Assembly: GCA_934148995.1 (NCBI GenBank)
Contig: CAKPDM010000005.1
Span: forward strand, 1 to 64,000
DNA: 64,000 nucleotides
Direction of reading: 5' to 3'
Source of the DNA: an uncultured Bacilli bacterium
GTDB taxonomy: Bacteria > Bacillota_I > Bacilli_A > RF39 > UBA660
A program made the position numbers and the translations under genes. The notes under the pieces are model-generated. The model saw only the letters and a list, made by a program, of their open reading frames with translations, searched no databases and had not been told where the DNA came from. Of the stretch, positions 9,372-18,472 are shown piece after piece (the first letter of the stretch is position 1; every line of letters starts with the position of its first letter).

Positions 9372-10577
9372 TTATTCTTTGTTTAATAACCAATCAATAA
9401 CATTTATCTTAGTTATACCATCATAATCAGCTTCTAAATCCATATCAAGTGTCAATAAATATTTAGGATAATGGTCACCAGTTCTTTGTAGTGATTTAAG
9501 CTCACGCTCTAAGACTTTTTCATCTCTAACCGTTAAAGCTACTTGATAATATTTTAAACCGTTTCTGTTTTCAGCTACAAAGTCAACTTCTAAATCATCT
9601 ACTTTTCCTACATATACCTTATACCCTCTTCTAAGCAATTCTAAATAAACAATATTTTCTAGTATATGTCCCATATCACTATCAGCTTTTTTACCTAGCA
9701 GATAGCTTCTAAGTCCTTGGTCTACAACATAATATTTATAGTCTCTTACTAAAAGATTTTTACCCTTAACATCAAATCTTTCAGCTTTATATATTAAAAA
9801 GCTATCAATAAATGCGGAAAGGTAGTTCTCTACTGTATGATTACTTGTTGACATTCCTTTACTTGTTAGAGTATCGCTTATCTTTTTGGTTGATATTGGA
9901 CTACCTATACTATCAAAGACAAACCTTAAGATACTTTCTAGTAACATTTTATCCGTTATATTATTTCTTGTTATAATATCTTTGTAGATTACAGTTGTAA
10001 ATATTCCTTCTAAATACATATCTAAGTCATTAGGATTGTCTTTAATTATTGATAAGTTACCAGGCATTCCACCATTTCGCATATAGTCTAAGAAATACTC
10101 GTAATTACTTTTAGTTTTATCAGTAAATGCACTCAAATATTCTTTAAATGATAAGGGTAGCATTTTAATTTCTACATATCTACCAGATAATAGCGTTGCC
10201 AGTTCTCCCGACAATAAATAGGCATTTGAACCAGTTATATAAACATCTACATTTTTCTTTATATATAAACTATCAACTGCTTTTTGAAATAATGGTACAT
10301 TTTGAACTTCGTCTATAAATACATAATATTGTTTTTTAGAATCTATTTTTTTATTTATATAATCATATAATTCTTTATAACTTTCAAAGTTATAATCTGC
10401 ATCTTCAAGATTTACTTTTATTATTTGATTATCACTTATCCCAGTTTCTTTTAAATAATTAATAAAAAGATCAAATAAGGTAGATTTGCCACATCGTTTT
10501 ATCCCAGTAACAGCTTTAATAAAATCTTTATCTTTAAATCTCCTTAATTTTTCTAAATACTCTTTTCTTTCAAGCAC
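9372..10577 (-). CDS. DUF4143/AAA_14 family ATPase
   Basis: A 401-residue protein. The N-terminal P-loop ATPase has Walker A TGIKRCGKSTL (about residue 24), Walker B YYVFIDEVQ (about 86) and YITGSNAYLL, followed by SGRYVEIKMLPLSFKEYL. The C-terminal DUF4143 region contains KYYVVDQGLR, LENIVYLELLRRGYKVYVGK and VDFVAENRNG, which looks like a PD-(D/E)XK-like fold. Common in gut Bacillota and Bacteroidota; the biological role is unclear. It lies 32 bases after the HNH endonuclease gene and may be cotranscribed with it. Confidence 0.85.
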   Translation of the reverse strand: MLERKEYLEKLRRFKDKDFIKAVTGIKRCGKSTLFDLFINYLKETGISDNQIIKVNLEDADYNFESYKELYDYINKKIDSKKQYYVFIDEVQNVPLFQKAVDSLYIKKNVDVYITGSNAYLLSGELATLLSGRYVEIKMLPLSFKEYLSAFTDKTKSNYEYFLDYMRNGGMPGNLSIIKDNPNDLDMYLEGIFTTVIYKDIITRNNITDKMLLESILRFVFDSIGSPISTKKISDTLTSKGMSTSNHTVENYLSAFIDSFLIYKAERFDVKGKNLLVRDYKYYVVDQGLRSYLLGKKADSDMGHILENIVYLELLRRGYKVYVGKVDDLEVDFVAENRNGLKYYQVALTVRDEKVLERELKSLQRTGDHYPKYLLTLDMDLEADYDGITKINVIDWLLNKE

Positions 10578-10609
10578 AAGTTTCTCCTTTCGGCTAATTA
10601 AATCTACTT

Positions 10610-11614
10610 TTATACATCTATGATAGTCTTCTTTAAATAATATTTGTTTAGTATCTTTTGAATTTCTTCTTCATCGAAGCCGTGTTTCATCATTTCTTCT
10701 TTCCTTAGTTCATACAGCTTAAGAAAAATTTCTCTTTTTTCTGTAGAAACTGCATGATGAACTTTTCTATGACAAGTGGGACATAGTGCAATAATGTTAA
10801 ACATACTATCTAATTTCATATCTGGAAAATCTTTTTGCGCATTAATAGGAATAATATGGTGACATTCTAAATATTGATGCTTTCCAGTGGCATTAGTAAA
10901 AGTCTTATGTTCATGATTAACTTCACATAGATAATTAGCAAGTTCCAGTCTTGTAGCCTTTAGTCTAACATCTGTTTTTTCTCTTGAACTTTTTCTGTTA
11001 TTTTTATTTTTAGATGAGTTATATTCATACTTCTTAGATTCTATAGCCTCTAATTCCTGTTCACTATATGTTTTTATTGAACCATTATTTATTTTTTCAA
11101 ATTGTTCTTTTTCTTCTTGTTCTTCTAAAACTTCTTCATTAACAATAGAGTTTGTATTACAAATAAAATTTCTTATTTTTTGTTCACCAATTTCATCGAT
11201 AAACAATTTTACTATTTCTTCATCAAGAGGAAACAAATAACCTTGCTTAGCAGTTCCTAAACAGGTAAAGGTTTTTTCATAGTTAATATTATTTAAATAT
11301 ATTTCTTTGTAATTACTAAATTTAAACTTGGTGTTCAAGTCAATATATTCTACATCAACTTTATAACCATCAGAATTCCATTTTTTTTCTATACATTTTG
11401 GAATTGGAGAATCATAACCATCTGTTAAGGCTTTCCCAATTGATACTATTTTGCTCTTATAATTACAAAAGATGATATCACCTATCTTAATATTCTTAAC
11501 ATTAGTCCAGTACGAACGATGAGCACCTTCTTTATTAGAGCTAGGAGCGTATAAAAAGTTATATTTTCGTTCTTCTTCATAAGTTTTACCTTGATTTACA
11601 AACCAATATTTCAT
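10610..11614 (-). CDS. EVE-like domain plus HNH endonuclease (possible modification-dependent restriction enzyme)
   Basis: A 334-residue protein. The first 130 residues (MKYWFVNQGKTYEEE, then SYWTNVKNIKIGDIIFCNY and IVSIGKALTDGYDS) look like an EVE/PUA-type domain, a fold that can read modified bases. A charged linker (residues 165-215) follows. The C-terminal HNH nuclease has CEVNHEHKTF, the core ECHHIIPIN and the zinc-type pair LCPTCHRKVHH. EVE-HNH fusions are known among type IV, modification-dependent restriction enzymes, so that role is likely but not proven. Its start overlaps the MutT stop by four bases (ATGA), showing coupled translation with a nucleotide-sanitising enzyme. Confidence 0.78.
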   Translation of the reverse strand: MKYWFVNQGKTYEEERKYNFLYAPSSNKEGAHRSYWTNVKNIKIGDIIFCNYKSKIVSIGKALTDGYDSPIPKCIEKKWNSDGYKVDVEYIDLNTKFKFSNYKEIYLNNINYEKTFTCLGTAKQGYLFPLDEEIVKLFIDEIGEQKIRNFICNTNSIVNEEVLEEQEEKEQFEKINNGSIKTYSEQELEAIESKKYEYNSSKNKNNRKSSREKTDVRLKATRLELANYLCEVNHEHKTFTNATGKHQYLECHHIIPINAQKDFPDMKLDSMFNIIALCPTCHRKVHHAVSTEKREIFLKLYELRKEEMMKHGFDEEEIQKILNKYYLKKTIIDV

Positions 11615-12003
11615 TTATATTCCTCCATAACATATCTAGCTAGTAACACATCTGCTGGTGCCAAATCAAAATCAATCAACTTAGTAAGTTCAACCCACTT
11701 ATATTCAAAGTGATCATGTAGACAAAATTCTCCAGACAAATACTCACACTCATATAATCTTAAATCAATCTTCTTTTCTGGATACTCACAAATATTATTA
11801 ATCAAAAATCTTTTTGCTTTCACAGTCAATTCAAATTCTTCTTTTATTTCTCTTTCAATAGCAGCTTCTTCTGACTCATTAGCTTCAACTTTTCCCCCAG
11901 GAAATTCCCATTTTCCTAAGACATTAGGGTCCCCAGTAGCTCGTCTAGCAATTAATATTTTATTATCTTTGCAAATTAATGCAGCTACAACCTTTATCAT
12001 CAT
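11611..12003 (-). CDS. MutT-type Nudix hydrolase (8-oxo-dGTP diphosphatase-like)
   Basis: A 130-residue protein, the usual MutT size. The Nudix box is GGKVEANESEEAAIEREIKEEF, fitting GX5EX7REUXEE apart from its last position, and is preceded by GKWEFPGGKV, which is typical of MutT. It should hydrolyse oxidised or damaged dNTPs to monophosphates. GAAAGGAACTA provides the ribosome site 9 bases after the upstream flavoprotein. The stop overlaps the start of the EVE-HNH gene. Confidence 0.88.
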   Translation of the reverse strand: MMIKVVAALICKDNKILIARRATGDPNVLGKWEFPGGKVEANESEEAAIEREIKEEFELTVKAKRFLINNICEYPEKKIDLRLYECEYLSGEFCLHDHFEYKWVELTKLIDFDLAPADVLLARYVMEEYK

Positions 12004-12012
12004 TAGTTCCTT

Positions 12013-13572
12013 TCACAAAGTATATTTTTTAATTATCTCTTCGGCTACTTTTATACCATCTATAGCAGAAGAAGTAATTCCTCCAGCATAACCGCTTCCT
12101 TCACCACAGGGGTATATTCCTTTGATATTAGATTCTAATAAGTCATCTCTAATAATTCTAATTGGTGATGAAGTTCTTGTTTCTATTCCTGCTAGTAAAG
12201 GATTACTATCACTAAAGCCTTTTATCTTTTTATTAAACTCTTCCATAGCTTCTTTTAAGGAAGATGAGATGTATTCTGGTAAAATACTATTTAAATCAAC
12301 AAAAGTATAATCACCCATAATAGCAAAGTTTGTTTCTTTTTTAGTAATTTTTTTATTTACAAAGTCTTGATAATATTCTACTGGTATCTTTCCTTTACCA
12401 AATTTAAATGCTTTCTTTTCTAACTCTTCTTGATAAGTAACACCAGCAAATAAATCTTCTCCATAATCTTTTTTAGAAACAGTTACTATAATAGCACTAT
12501 TAGCAGTATTACTATCTCTTAAATAATTACTCATCCCATTTACTACTAAATGATTATTAAGATTAGTAGCATTTAAAACATAACCTCCAGGGCACATACA
12601 AAATGAGTAAACTCCTCGATGTTCCTTTGTTTGATAAGTTAATTTATAAGGAGCTTTTTTTATTTTATTATGATACTGTTCTTTATCAATCATTTCTTGA
12701 TAATGCATCACTCTAACTCCTACAGCAAATGGTTTAGATTCCATCTTTAACCCAACATTATCTAATAGATGAAAAGTATCTCTGGCACTATGACCTATCG
12801 CTAACACTAATACCTCACAAGTAATAATCTCTTTATCATTTAACGTAATACTTACTACCTTTTTATCTTTAGTTTTAATATCAGTAAGTTTAGTATTAAA
12901 TCTAAACTCTCCTCCCATCTTTATTATCTTTTCTCTAATATTAGGAATTATTTCTCTTAATTTATCTGTTCCAAGATGGGGATGTTGTAAATATAAAATA
13001 TCACTATTAGCACCATTTTCTATAAAGATATCAAATACTTTCTTACCACGATGTTCCTTATCTCTAATCATTGTTTTTAACTTACCATCAGAGAAAGTTC
13101 CTGCTCCACCTTCTCCAAAAGAAACATTACTTTCTTCATTAAGTAATCCTTTAGCGAAGAATTTATTTACACTTGCTACTCTTTTAGTCATCTCTTCCCC
13201 TCTATCAATTACTAGTGGTTTAAAACCTTTACTTGCTAAGATATAAGCAGCAAATAAGCCAGCTGGTCCACTCCCAACAATAACTGGACGATTAGGAAGT
13301 TTTATAGTACCAGAATTAGGTAGTTGATACTCTTCTTTTACTACTTTCTTAAGTTTTAATTTCTTATCCTTTAATAGCTTTTCTTCTACTTTAAAATCAA
13401 GTTCTACATCAATGCTATAGTGATAATGTATCTCATCACGACGTCTGGCATCGATTGATTTTTTATTAATACTTATAGTTTTTATATCACTAGCTTTAAC
13501 TTTTAATAGTTTTAGTACTTCTTCTTGATAATTATCATTATCTACTTTTAAATTAATTTCTACTCTAAGCAT
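12013..13572 (-). CDS. FAD-dependent dehydrogenase, COG2509 type
   Basis: A 519-residue flavoprotein. An N-terminal alpha/beta domain (about residues 1-95, with the KSIDARRRDEIHYHYSIDV block typical of COG2509) precedes the dinucleotide-binding motif VIVGSGPAGLFAAYIL. SFGEGGAGTFSDGKLKT follows, and the C-terminal second FAD contact is YPCGEGSGYAGGITSSAIDG. The family is widespread in Firmicutes but the natural substrate is unknown. It overlaps the upstream BaiN-like gene by 8 bases, so the two flavoproteins are translated together. Confidence 0.87.
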   Translation of the reverse strand: MLRVEINLKVDNDNYQEEVLKLLKVKASDIKTISINKKSIDARRRDEIHYHYSIDVELDFKVEEKLLKDKKLKLKKVVKEEYQLPNSGTIKLPNRPVIVGSGPAGLFAAYILASKGFKPLVIDRGEEMTKRVASVNKFFAKGLLNEESNVSFGEGGAGTFSDGKLKTMIRDKEHRGKKVFDIFIENGANSDILYLQHPHLGTDKLREIIPNIREKIIKMGGEFRFNTKLTDIKTKDKKVVSITLNDKEIITCEVLVLAIGHSARDTFHLLDNVGLKMESKPFAVGVRVMHYQEMIDKEQYHNKIKKAPYKLTYQTKEHRGVYSFCMCPGGYVLNATNLNNHLVVNGMSNYLRDSNTANSAIIVTVSKKDYGEDLFAGVTYQEELEKKAFKFGKGKIPVEYYQDFVNKKITKKETNFAIMGDYTFVDLNSILPEYISSSLKEAMEEFNKKIKGFSDSNPLLAGIETRTSSPIRIIRDDLLESNIKGIYPCGEGSGYAGGITSSAIDGIKVAEEIIKKYTL

Positions 13573-14734
13573 TATAATCCTCCATACTAGTTAATATTCC
13601 TGATAGAAAAGCAAAAGTCAAGTTATAACCACCACAGTCACCATTAACATCTAATAATTCCCCTGTTATATAAAGATTCTTAACAAGAAGTGATTCCATT
13701 GTTAACGGATTTATTTCTTCTAAACTTACACCACCACTACATACTTGAGCAAAGTCAAAATCTTTATAGGAAGTAACTGTAAATGTCATTTCTTTTAACA
13801 TATTAGTTAGTTCTTTTTTCTTTAAAGAGGAAAGTTCTTCATAATAAGTAGCAGAAGAAATATCTAGTTTAGACATAATATAATTGATTACTTTAATTGG
13901 TAAGAACCCAAGTAAGGTATCTCTTACTCTTCTTCCTACAAAATTAATAGTATCATCAAAGGGCATTAAATCCAGTTTAATGGTTACTTTCCTCTTAGCA
14001 TTTAATCCTTTAATAGCATAATAACTAAGATTAAAAATACAAATACCACTAAGTCCATAGTCAGTAAACTGAACTTGACCTATTTCTTCTTTAATTTTCT
14101 TATCATCTTCATAAAGGCTAACTCTAGCATCAAGCCTTACTCCTTTTAAGTTGTGTTTTTCCTTTGTAACTAAGGAAGTAAGGGATGGATAAACATCTAC
14201 TATTTTATGATGAAAACTATTAGCAAGGAAATATCCTATTCCATCACTACCCGTCATTTTATAAGATTTACCACCTGTAGCAAGTATTAATTTATCACAA
14301 GATAAATCATCATTAATAATAAATAAGTCATCTTTCTTTTCTATTTTTTCTACTAAATAATTAAATTTAAACTTACCCCCTAAATCTAAATAAGTAGTTT
14401 CTAAAAGTTCTTTCATATTAATCGCTTGATTAGAAAACGGATAGTAATACCCATCTTTTATCTTCGGAACAATTCCAAGAGATTTAATAAAACTTTCTAC
14501 TAATTTTATATTATCTTTAGTTATAATGCTAGTTAATAAGGAATCATTACTACTATGGTAATGATTTATAGATTGTGAATCATTAAAGTAATTACATCTA
14601 CCAGCACCAGTTAGTAAGAGTTTCTTACCACTCATATTATTTCTTTCTAATATTGTTACATCATTACCATTTCTTAATAGAGATATACCAGCAGCAAGTC
14701 CACTAACTCCTGCCCCAACAATAATTATATTCAT
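13565..14734 (-). CDS. BaiN/YhiN-like NAD(P)/FAD-dependent oxidoreductase
   Basis: About 389 residues of the HI0933/YhiN family. The N-terminal FAD motif is IIIVGAGVSGLAAGISLL, followed by SGKKLLLTGAGRCNYFN, LILATGGKSY and the C-terminal SGGVSLEEINPLTMES with VNGDCGGYNLTFAFLSG. These are the diagnostic blocks of the family; BaiN of clostridia acts in bile-acid reduction, but most members have no known substrate. ATG at 14734 is chosen for its AAGGGG ribosome site. It is the first gene of the group running to the HNH endonuclease. Confidence 0.88.
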   Translation of the reverse strand: MNIIIVGAGVSGLAAGISLLRNGNDVTILERNNMSGKKLLLTGAGRCNYFNDSQSINHYHSSNDSLLTSIITKDNIKLVESFIKSLGIVPKIKDGYYYPFSNQAINMKELLETTYLDLGGKFKFNYLVEKIEKKDDLFIINDDLSCDKLILATGGKSYKMTGSDGIGYFLANSFHHKIVDVYPSLTSLVTKEKHNLKGVRLDARVSLYEDDKKIKEEIGQVQFTDYGLSGICIFNLSYYAIKGLNAKRKVTIKLDLMPFDDTINFVGRRVRDTLLGFLPIKVINYIMSKLDISSATYYEELSSLKKKELTNMLKEMTFTVTSYKDFDFAQVCSGGVSLEEINPLTMESLLVKNLYITGELLDVNGDCGGYNLTFAFLSGILTSMEDYNA

Positions 14735-14783
14735 CAATCATAGCCCCTTTCTTTTAAGCTGTATTCTATCATATAATAAAGAA

Positions 14784-14812
14784 AAAATCTAGTGTGCACT
14801 AGCACATTAGAT
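14784..14812 (-). terminator. Intrinsic terminator after the surface-protein pseudogene
   Basis: AATCTA...TAGATT stem with an inner GTGC/GCAC pairing and a TTTTTT tail on the minus strand, just past the TAG at 14818. Confidence 0.8.
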
Positions 14813-14817
14813 TATGT

Positions 14818-16689
14818 CTAAGATTTAACAACATATGGATTTAAAGCAGTCCAATCTCCCTTAGTTATTTTAGTATCTGTTTTTAGATTTATTACTGGTC
14901 TAATACCACGAGAACTTCTAATATCATGAAACGGATCTAAACTCCCAGATGACATAACATACCAAACATAAGCAAGAGAATAACCCGAATAATAACGAGA
15001 TGGTGATACTGTTCAAAAGTTTTGTCCATTATATAGATAATACTTGTCATTTGGTGAATAATTACCATTATAGTAAGACAGCCCGCCAGCCATTGCCACC
15101 TTGATTAAAGATACAGGATAGTCTAATTTGGTGCTAGTATTAGATAAGCTGAATTTGTCATTATCTTGTGTACAACTAAAAGTTGGCTTCTTATTATCGT
15201 ATAACCTATTAAAAGCTCCATATGATGTTATTGAAGAAACTAAATAACCGGAACCACTTGATAAACTACGATCATTACAAAAAATTTCATCAGATAGTTT
15301 TGATTTATAATCTGTCATGTTATTTTTATACCAATTATCTATTATTGTTTTGACAGTTGAATCATCATTATTTATTTGAGCTGTTAGCAAGCTTTTTGAA
15401 CTATAACTAATTGGTTTAACTATCATTGTTGTTTCGTTTTGATACCCAGTAACCTTATACACAAGATTACACAAGCTATTTAAACAACTATAAAATTGAT
15501 TACTGACTATTTCATCATGATTATCTTTCCAGGTTAATTGTTTAATATCACCTGTTAATGTAAATTTTTTTGTCGTTTCATCGAAACTATATCCTGTTCC
15601 AAAATTATACCTTTGATTACTAGTAAAATTGATATAGTTAACAACATCATTATTTTCATGTAATAAAAAATCTTCATTATATTTATAACCGACGTAAGTT
15701 GGATCCCAAGGACTTTCATTAAATGTTGAATTACCAATAATCGTATTTTCTCCGACATCAGATGTTGTTTTTCCTGAATAAATCAAACGGATACTTCCAT
15801 CTCCATTTTGGCGAATAATTCTCCAAGTGAATCCGGCGAATGATACATAGTTATTCTTTACTGCTCCTCGATAATAATAACTTGCTCCATCATCATCGTC
15901 TGCTGCGAATAGTCCTTCATCGGTGGTTGCTGTCTTAGAAAAGTCAGGAGTGTCTTTTGCTGCTATATTAGATTTAGCAGTTTCTACTGATGTTTCATGC
16001 AAGTTCATTACTAACATACAATCTGATAAAGTTGTAAATCCATTGTCTTTACAATAAGTATCTTCTACTTGGGCTACGGTGTCGCTTGTTTGTCCATAAA
16101 CGTTTACTTTTACTTTGTATACTAATCCACCATTATCGTTTTGTAAATTATAGTTTTCATCGACCCATAATCTTAGTCTATATTTAATTTCGGTATCTCC
16201 TTGTTGATTTAAGTTACCTACAAACAAACTCATCATATCTGATGGTCTCCCGGTATAACCATTTCCACTTGGATCTTCTGAGTAGATTTTTGGTGGCATT
16301 GCTTCTTCCTCTGTTCCATCAGAATTGACTTTTGTTAGATAAAATTTAACATTCTTTCCATCAAAGGTATTACCATTCTCTTCTTTGACTACTATTTCAT
16401 AGTTAATATCTGTATTTCCTGCTATTGATGATTTAACAGTAAAATCAAAGTTTTCTCCAGTGTTTAATCTTTTCTTTCCAGTCTCATCTGTTGTTGGAAG
16501 AGCATTGTTCATAGAAATAACATTGGTACTTTCTACATATTCCATAGAAATTGCTCCGGTAGTAATAGTATTCAACTTTTGAGCTATTCCTGTATATGAG
16601 AATGCTGCATAATTAATTCATACTATTGCAATCAACAAAATGAAAATAGTTAATATTAGTAAAAAATCTTTTTTATTAGTTTTCTGCAT
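14818..16689 (-). pseudogene. Surface protein paralogue with two in-frame TGA codons
   Basis: One open frame of 624 codons from ATG at 16689 to TAG at 14818, the full length of its paralogues at 43.5, 45.4 and 59.5 kb, broken only by TGA at codon 24 (16618-16620) and codon 559 (15013-15015). Codon 24 lies in the signal anchor where paralogues have Gly or Ser (IVxINYAAFSY). Codon 559 is the Trp that opens the lectin-like variable segment in paralogues (YNGQNFxTVSPS). Everything else is conserved, including CMLVMNLHE, YYYRGAVKNNYVSFAG, WRIIRQNGDGSIRLIY and RPVINLK. No frameshift is seen, so inactivation is recent or the gene is read through. The variable segment is AT-rich and does not match the GC-rich template-like segments of the other copies. 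Confidence 0.8.
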
Positions 16690-16698
16690 ATTCCCATC

Positions 16699-18198
16699 TT
16701 AGTTTTCAAGTACGAATGGCAAATCAGATGTCCCGGTACCACACATAATTTTTACATTGGAATTTAAATAAACAACTGGATATACACTATGATTGCTCCT
16801 ATTTGCACTAAGATGATTTACAAAACCGGTTGCTCCGACATAATAAACAAGGTTATAACCATAATTTGATGAGATAGTCCAAAAATATTGTTTTGTTAAC
16901 AACCAGTCATTATTTTTACAGTCAGTCTTATCGTCCTCTGCCCAATGTACAAGGCCATTAGTTAGACAAGTGGTTCTATTCATGCTATCTCCACCACTTG
17001 TAGCATAACCATAATCACTTGGATAAATTAATCCAACCTTTCCAACCCAGTTTTTACTGTAATCGCCATATACCTTTGTTCCTCTTTCATAACTGTACCA
17101 AGAAACAGGACTGGAATCATTAGTCTCAGAATTACCTCCAAGATACCACATTGCATCATCTATCATTTTCTTAGCATTATCTGTTAAACCAGACGAAGTA
17201 AAATCACAAGATACAGTGGCATTATTTGCACCAGAATAGCAAGTACCAGACTTTCTATTCCAATATAAACTTCCACCATAGGTTTCATTATCGTGATCTG
17301 AATTTAATAAATAGTTCAAACGCGCATCTAGCCAATTATTTTTACCATTATCATTTACCGCTCCAGTCGTAGTATCCTTATTATCCCAAGAATAATTTCC
17401 AATTGTTTCATTTCTTATTATTTTTAATCTTTTCTCAACAGTTCCTGTTCCATTATCAACATCAAATACACCAATTATTCGCCATAATTCATCATTAAAT
17501 TTAACATAATTATTTGGATTAGAACCAATATATCTATAATCAGTTAGTGCTGTAGTTTGTTCTGTTTGTTCATGAGAAAAAGTCCACATTTGATTCTTTT
17601 GAGCATCTGTCGCAGAATTATACTCTAGGTTTTCGTCATTTACTTTGCTTAATAGGTATTCAACAATTGTTGGAGTATCAGTTTTCCCCGGAACTGTAGC
17701 GTTACTTGGTACTGTTAAGTTTGCACTGGCTAGTCCCATTGAACTTCCAATCCTTATTTCTTTATCTTTGGAATTAAGTATTCCTATTTTATATGTTAAT
17801 GACTTACCTTTTTCAATACTTACTCCTGTCGTAGTCGGTATCGTTGAACTGTCTGATGTGTAACCTACTTTAATATTTTCATCAGCTGGATCATAATAAT
17901 AGATTGAGTTTTTAACTGTTCGATCACTTGTATTTGTCACTGTTAAAGTAATAATATCTACATCTGACTTTGGTGTATAATTAATTACTCCTACTCCTTC
18001 GATCGAAACAGAATTATCACCAATTGAAACTGTTCCACTTAATGTTCCTGTTACTATGCTATATTGTTGAACACCTTGAATTGTAAACCAAGCATAGGAA
18101 AAATAACCAGCCATCATTACTGCACTTATCCCAAATAGAATAAACATATAACTATTTGATATCTTTGCATTTACTAATTTATTCATTAATTTTTTCAT
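16699..18198 (-). CDS. Signal-anchored surface protein with TasA-like N-region and lectin-like C-terminus
   Basis: About 499 residues from ATG at 18198 (a GTG lies 12 bases upstream). A hydrophobic anchor (SYMFILFGISAVMMAGYFSYA) is followed by a beta-rich region (GTLSGTVSIGDNSVSIEGVG, IITLTVTNTSDRTVKN) like TasA/camelysin-type exported proteins. The C-terminal half starts YRYIGSNPNNYVKFNDELWRI and ends YFWTISSNYG with YPVVYLNSNVKIMC, resembling the FISUMP/DUF6273-like lectin folds. It is related in layout to the 620-residue family but diverged, and its end is AT-rich, so it is probably not a diversified target. It is first in the operon behind the leader-peptide attenuator at 18.3 kb; the pseudogene follows 9 bases later. 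Confidence 0.75.
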   Translation of the reverse strand: MKKLMNKLVNAKISNSYMFILFGISAVMMAGYFSYAWFTIQGVQQYSIVTGTLSGTVSIGDNSVSIEGVGVINYTPKSDVDIITLTVTNTSDRTVKNSIYYYDPADENIKVGYTSDSSTIPTTTGVSIEKGKSLTYKIGILNSKDKEIRIGSSMGLASANLTVPSNATVPGKTDTPTIVEYLLSKVNDENLEYNSATDAQKNQMWTFSHEQTEQTTALTDYRYIGSNPNNYVKFNDELWRIIGVFDVDNGTGTVEKRLKIIRNETIGNYSWDNKDTTTGAVNDNGKNNWLDARLNYLLNSDHDNETYGGSLYWNRKSGTCYSGANNATVSCDFTSSGLTDNAKKMIDDAMWYLGGNSETNDSSPVSWYSYERGTKVYGDYSKNWVGKVGLIYPSDYGYATSGGDSMNRTTCLTNGLVHWAEDDKTDCKNNDWLLTKQYFWTISSNYGYNLVYYVGATGFVNHLSANRSNHSVYPVVYLNSNVKIMCGTGTSDLPFVLEN

Positions 18199-18231
18199 AT
18201 AGATAGACACCTTTCTATTTTAGTATTACAC

Positions 18232-18268
18232 AAAAAAGACAGATCTATACTTACAGTATTAATCCATC
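18232..18268 (-). terminator. Attenuator terminator of surface locus 1
   Basis: GATGGATTAATACT pairs with AGTATAGATCTGTC (13 of 14, with G-U pairs) and is followed by TTTTTT, 34 bases before the surface gene start. The stop codon of the leader peptide (TAA, 18259-18261) is inside the 5' arm. Confidence 0.8.
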
Positions 18269-18351
18269 ACTTTTACATTATAAAAGAAAGCAGGCTTACT
18301 ACTTCTTGAATTAGTATTTATTTTTTGATAGCTTTCAACTACTACTAACAT
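18259..18351 (-). CDS. Leader peptide of surface locus 1 (30 residues)
   Basis: ATG at 18351 is preceded by GGAAGGTAGGAG at a good distance. The peptide begins MLVVVESYQKINTN and continues SRSSKPAFFYNVKVMD, ending inside the downstream terminator arm. The leader at 47.4 kb encodes a clearly related peptide (VVV..Q..N..SRSSKP.FF) although its nucleotides have diverged, so the reading frame itself is conserved. A hairpin GACAGCT/AGCTATC partly covers the start region. No homologue recognised; a role in translation-coupled antitermination is inferred. Confidence 0.6.
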   Translation of the reverse strand: MLVVVESYQKINTNSRSSKPAFFYNVKVMD

Positions 18352-18402
18352 TAGCTGTCTCCTACCTTCCTATTATTGATTATCAGTATTTTTGACATTT
18401 TA

Positions 18403-18431
18403 ATAATATCATAATATTTGACTTTTAACAA
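18403..18431 (-). promoter_or_regulatory. Promoter of surface locus 1
   Basis: TTGTTA (18426-18431), 17-base spacer, TATTAT (18403-18408). The same arrangement and neighbouring sequence (AAAATGTCAARAATACTGATA downstream) occur at the other two surface loci. Confidence 0.75.
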
Positions 18432-18433
18432 TA

Positions 18434-18466
18434 AGAAAAGGAAACAAACATTGTTAGTCTGTTTCC
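18434..18466 (-). terminator. Intrinsic terminator of the 18.5-19.0 kb gene
   Basis: GGAAACA pairs with TGTTTCC, followed by TTTTCTT, right after the stop at 18473 and immediately upstream of the surface locus promoter. Confidence 0.75.
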
Positions 18467-18472
18467 AACGCC

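Noticed and set aside
15013..15015. Selenocysteine insertion at TGA
   Set aside because: Paralogues have Trp at this position, and no selenocysteine machinery or SECIS-like hairpin directly downstream was seen.
14818..16689. TGA read as tryptophan (genetic code 4) to explain the interrupted surface gene
   Set aside because: Many genes here end with functional TGA stops, including a coupled ATGA overlap (mutT/HNH) and TGA directly before ribosome sites, while Trp is otherwise encoded by TGG. One of the two TGAs also replaces Gly/Ser, not Trp.
18232..18431. A known riboswitch (c-di-GMP, c-di-AMP, SAM, T-box) before the surface genes
   Set aside because: None of the conserved aptamer cores that I know is present, whereas a conserved reading frame with a ribosome site is.
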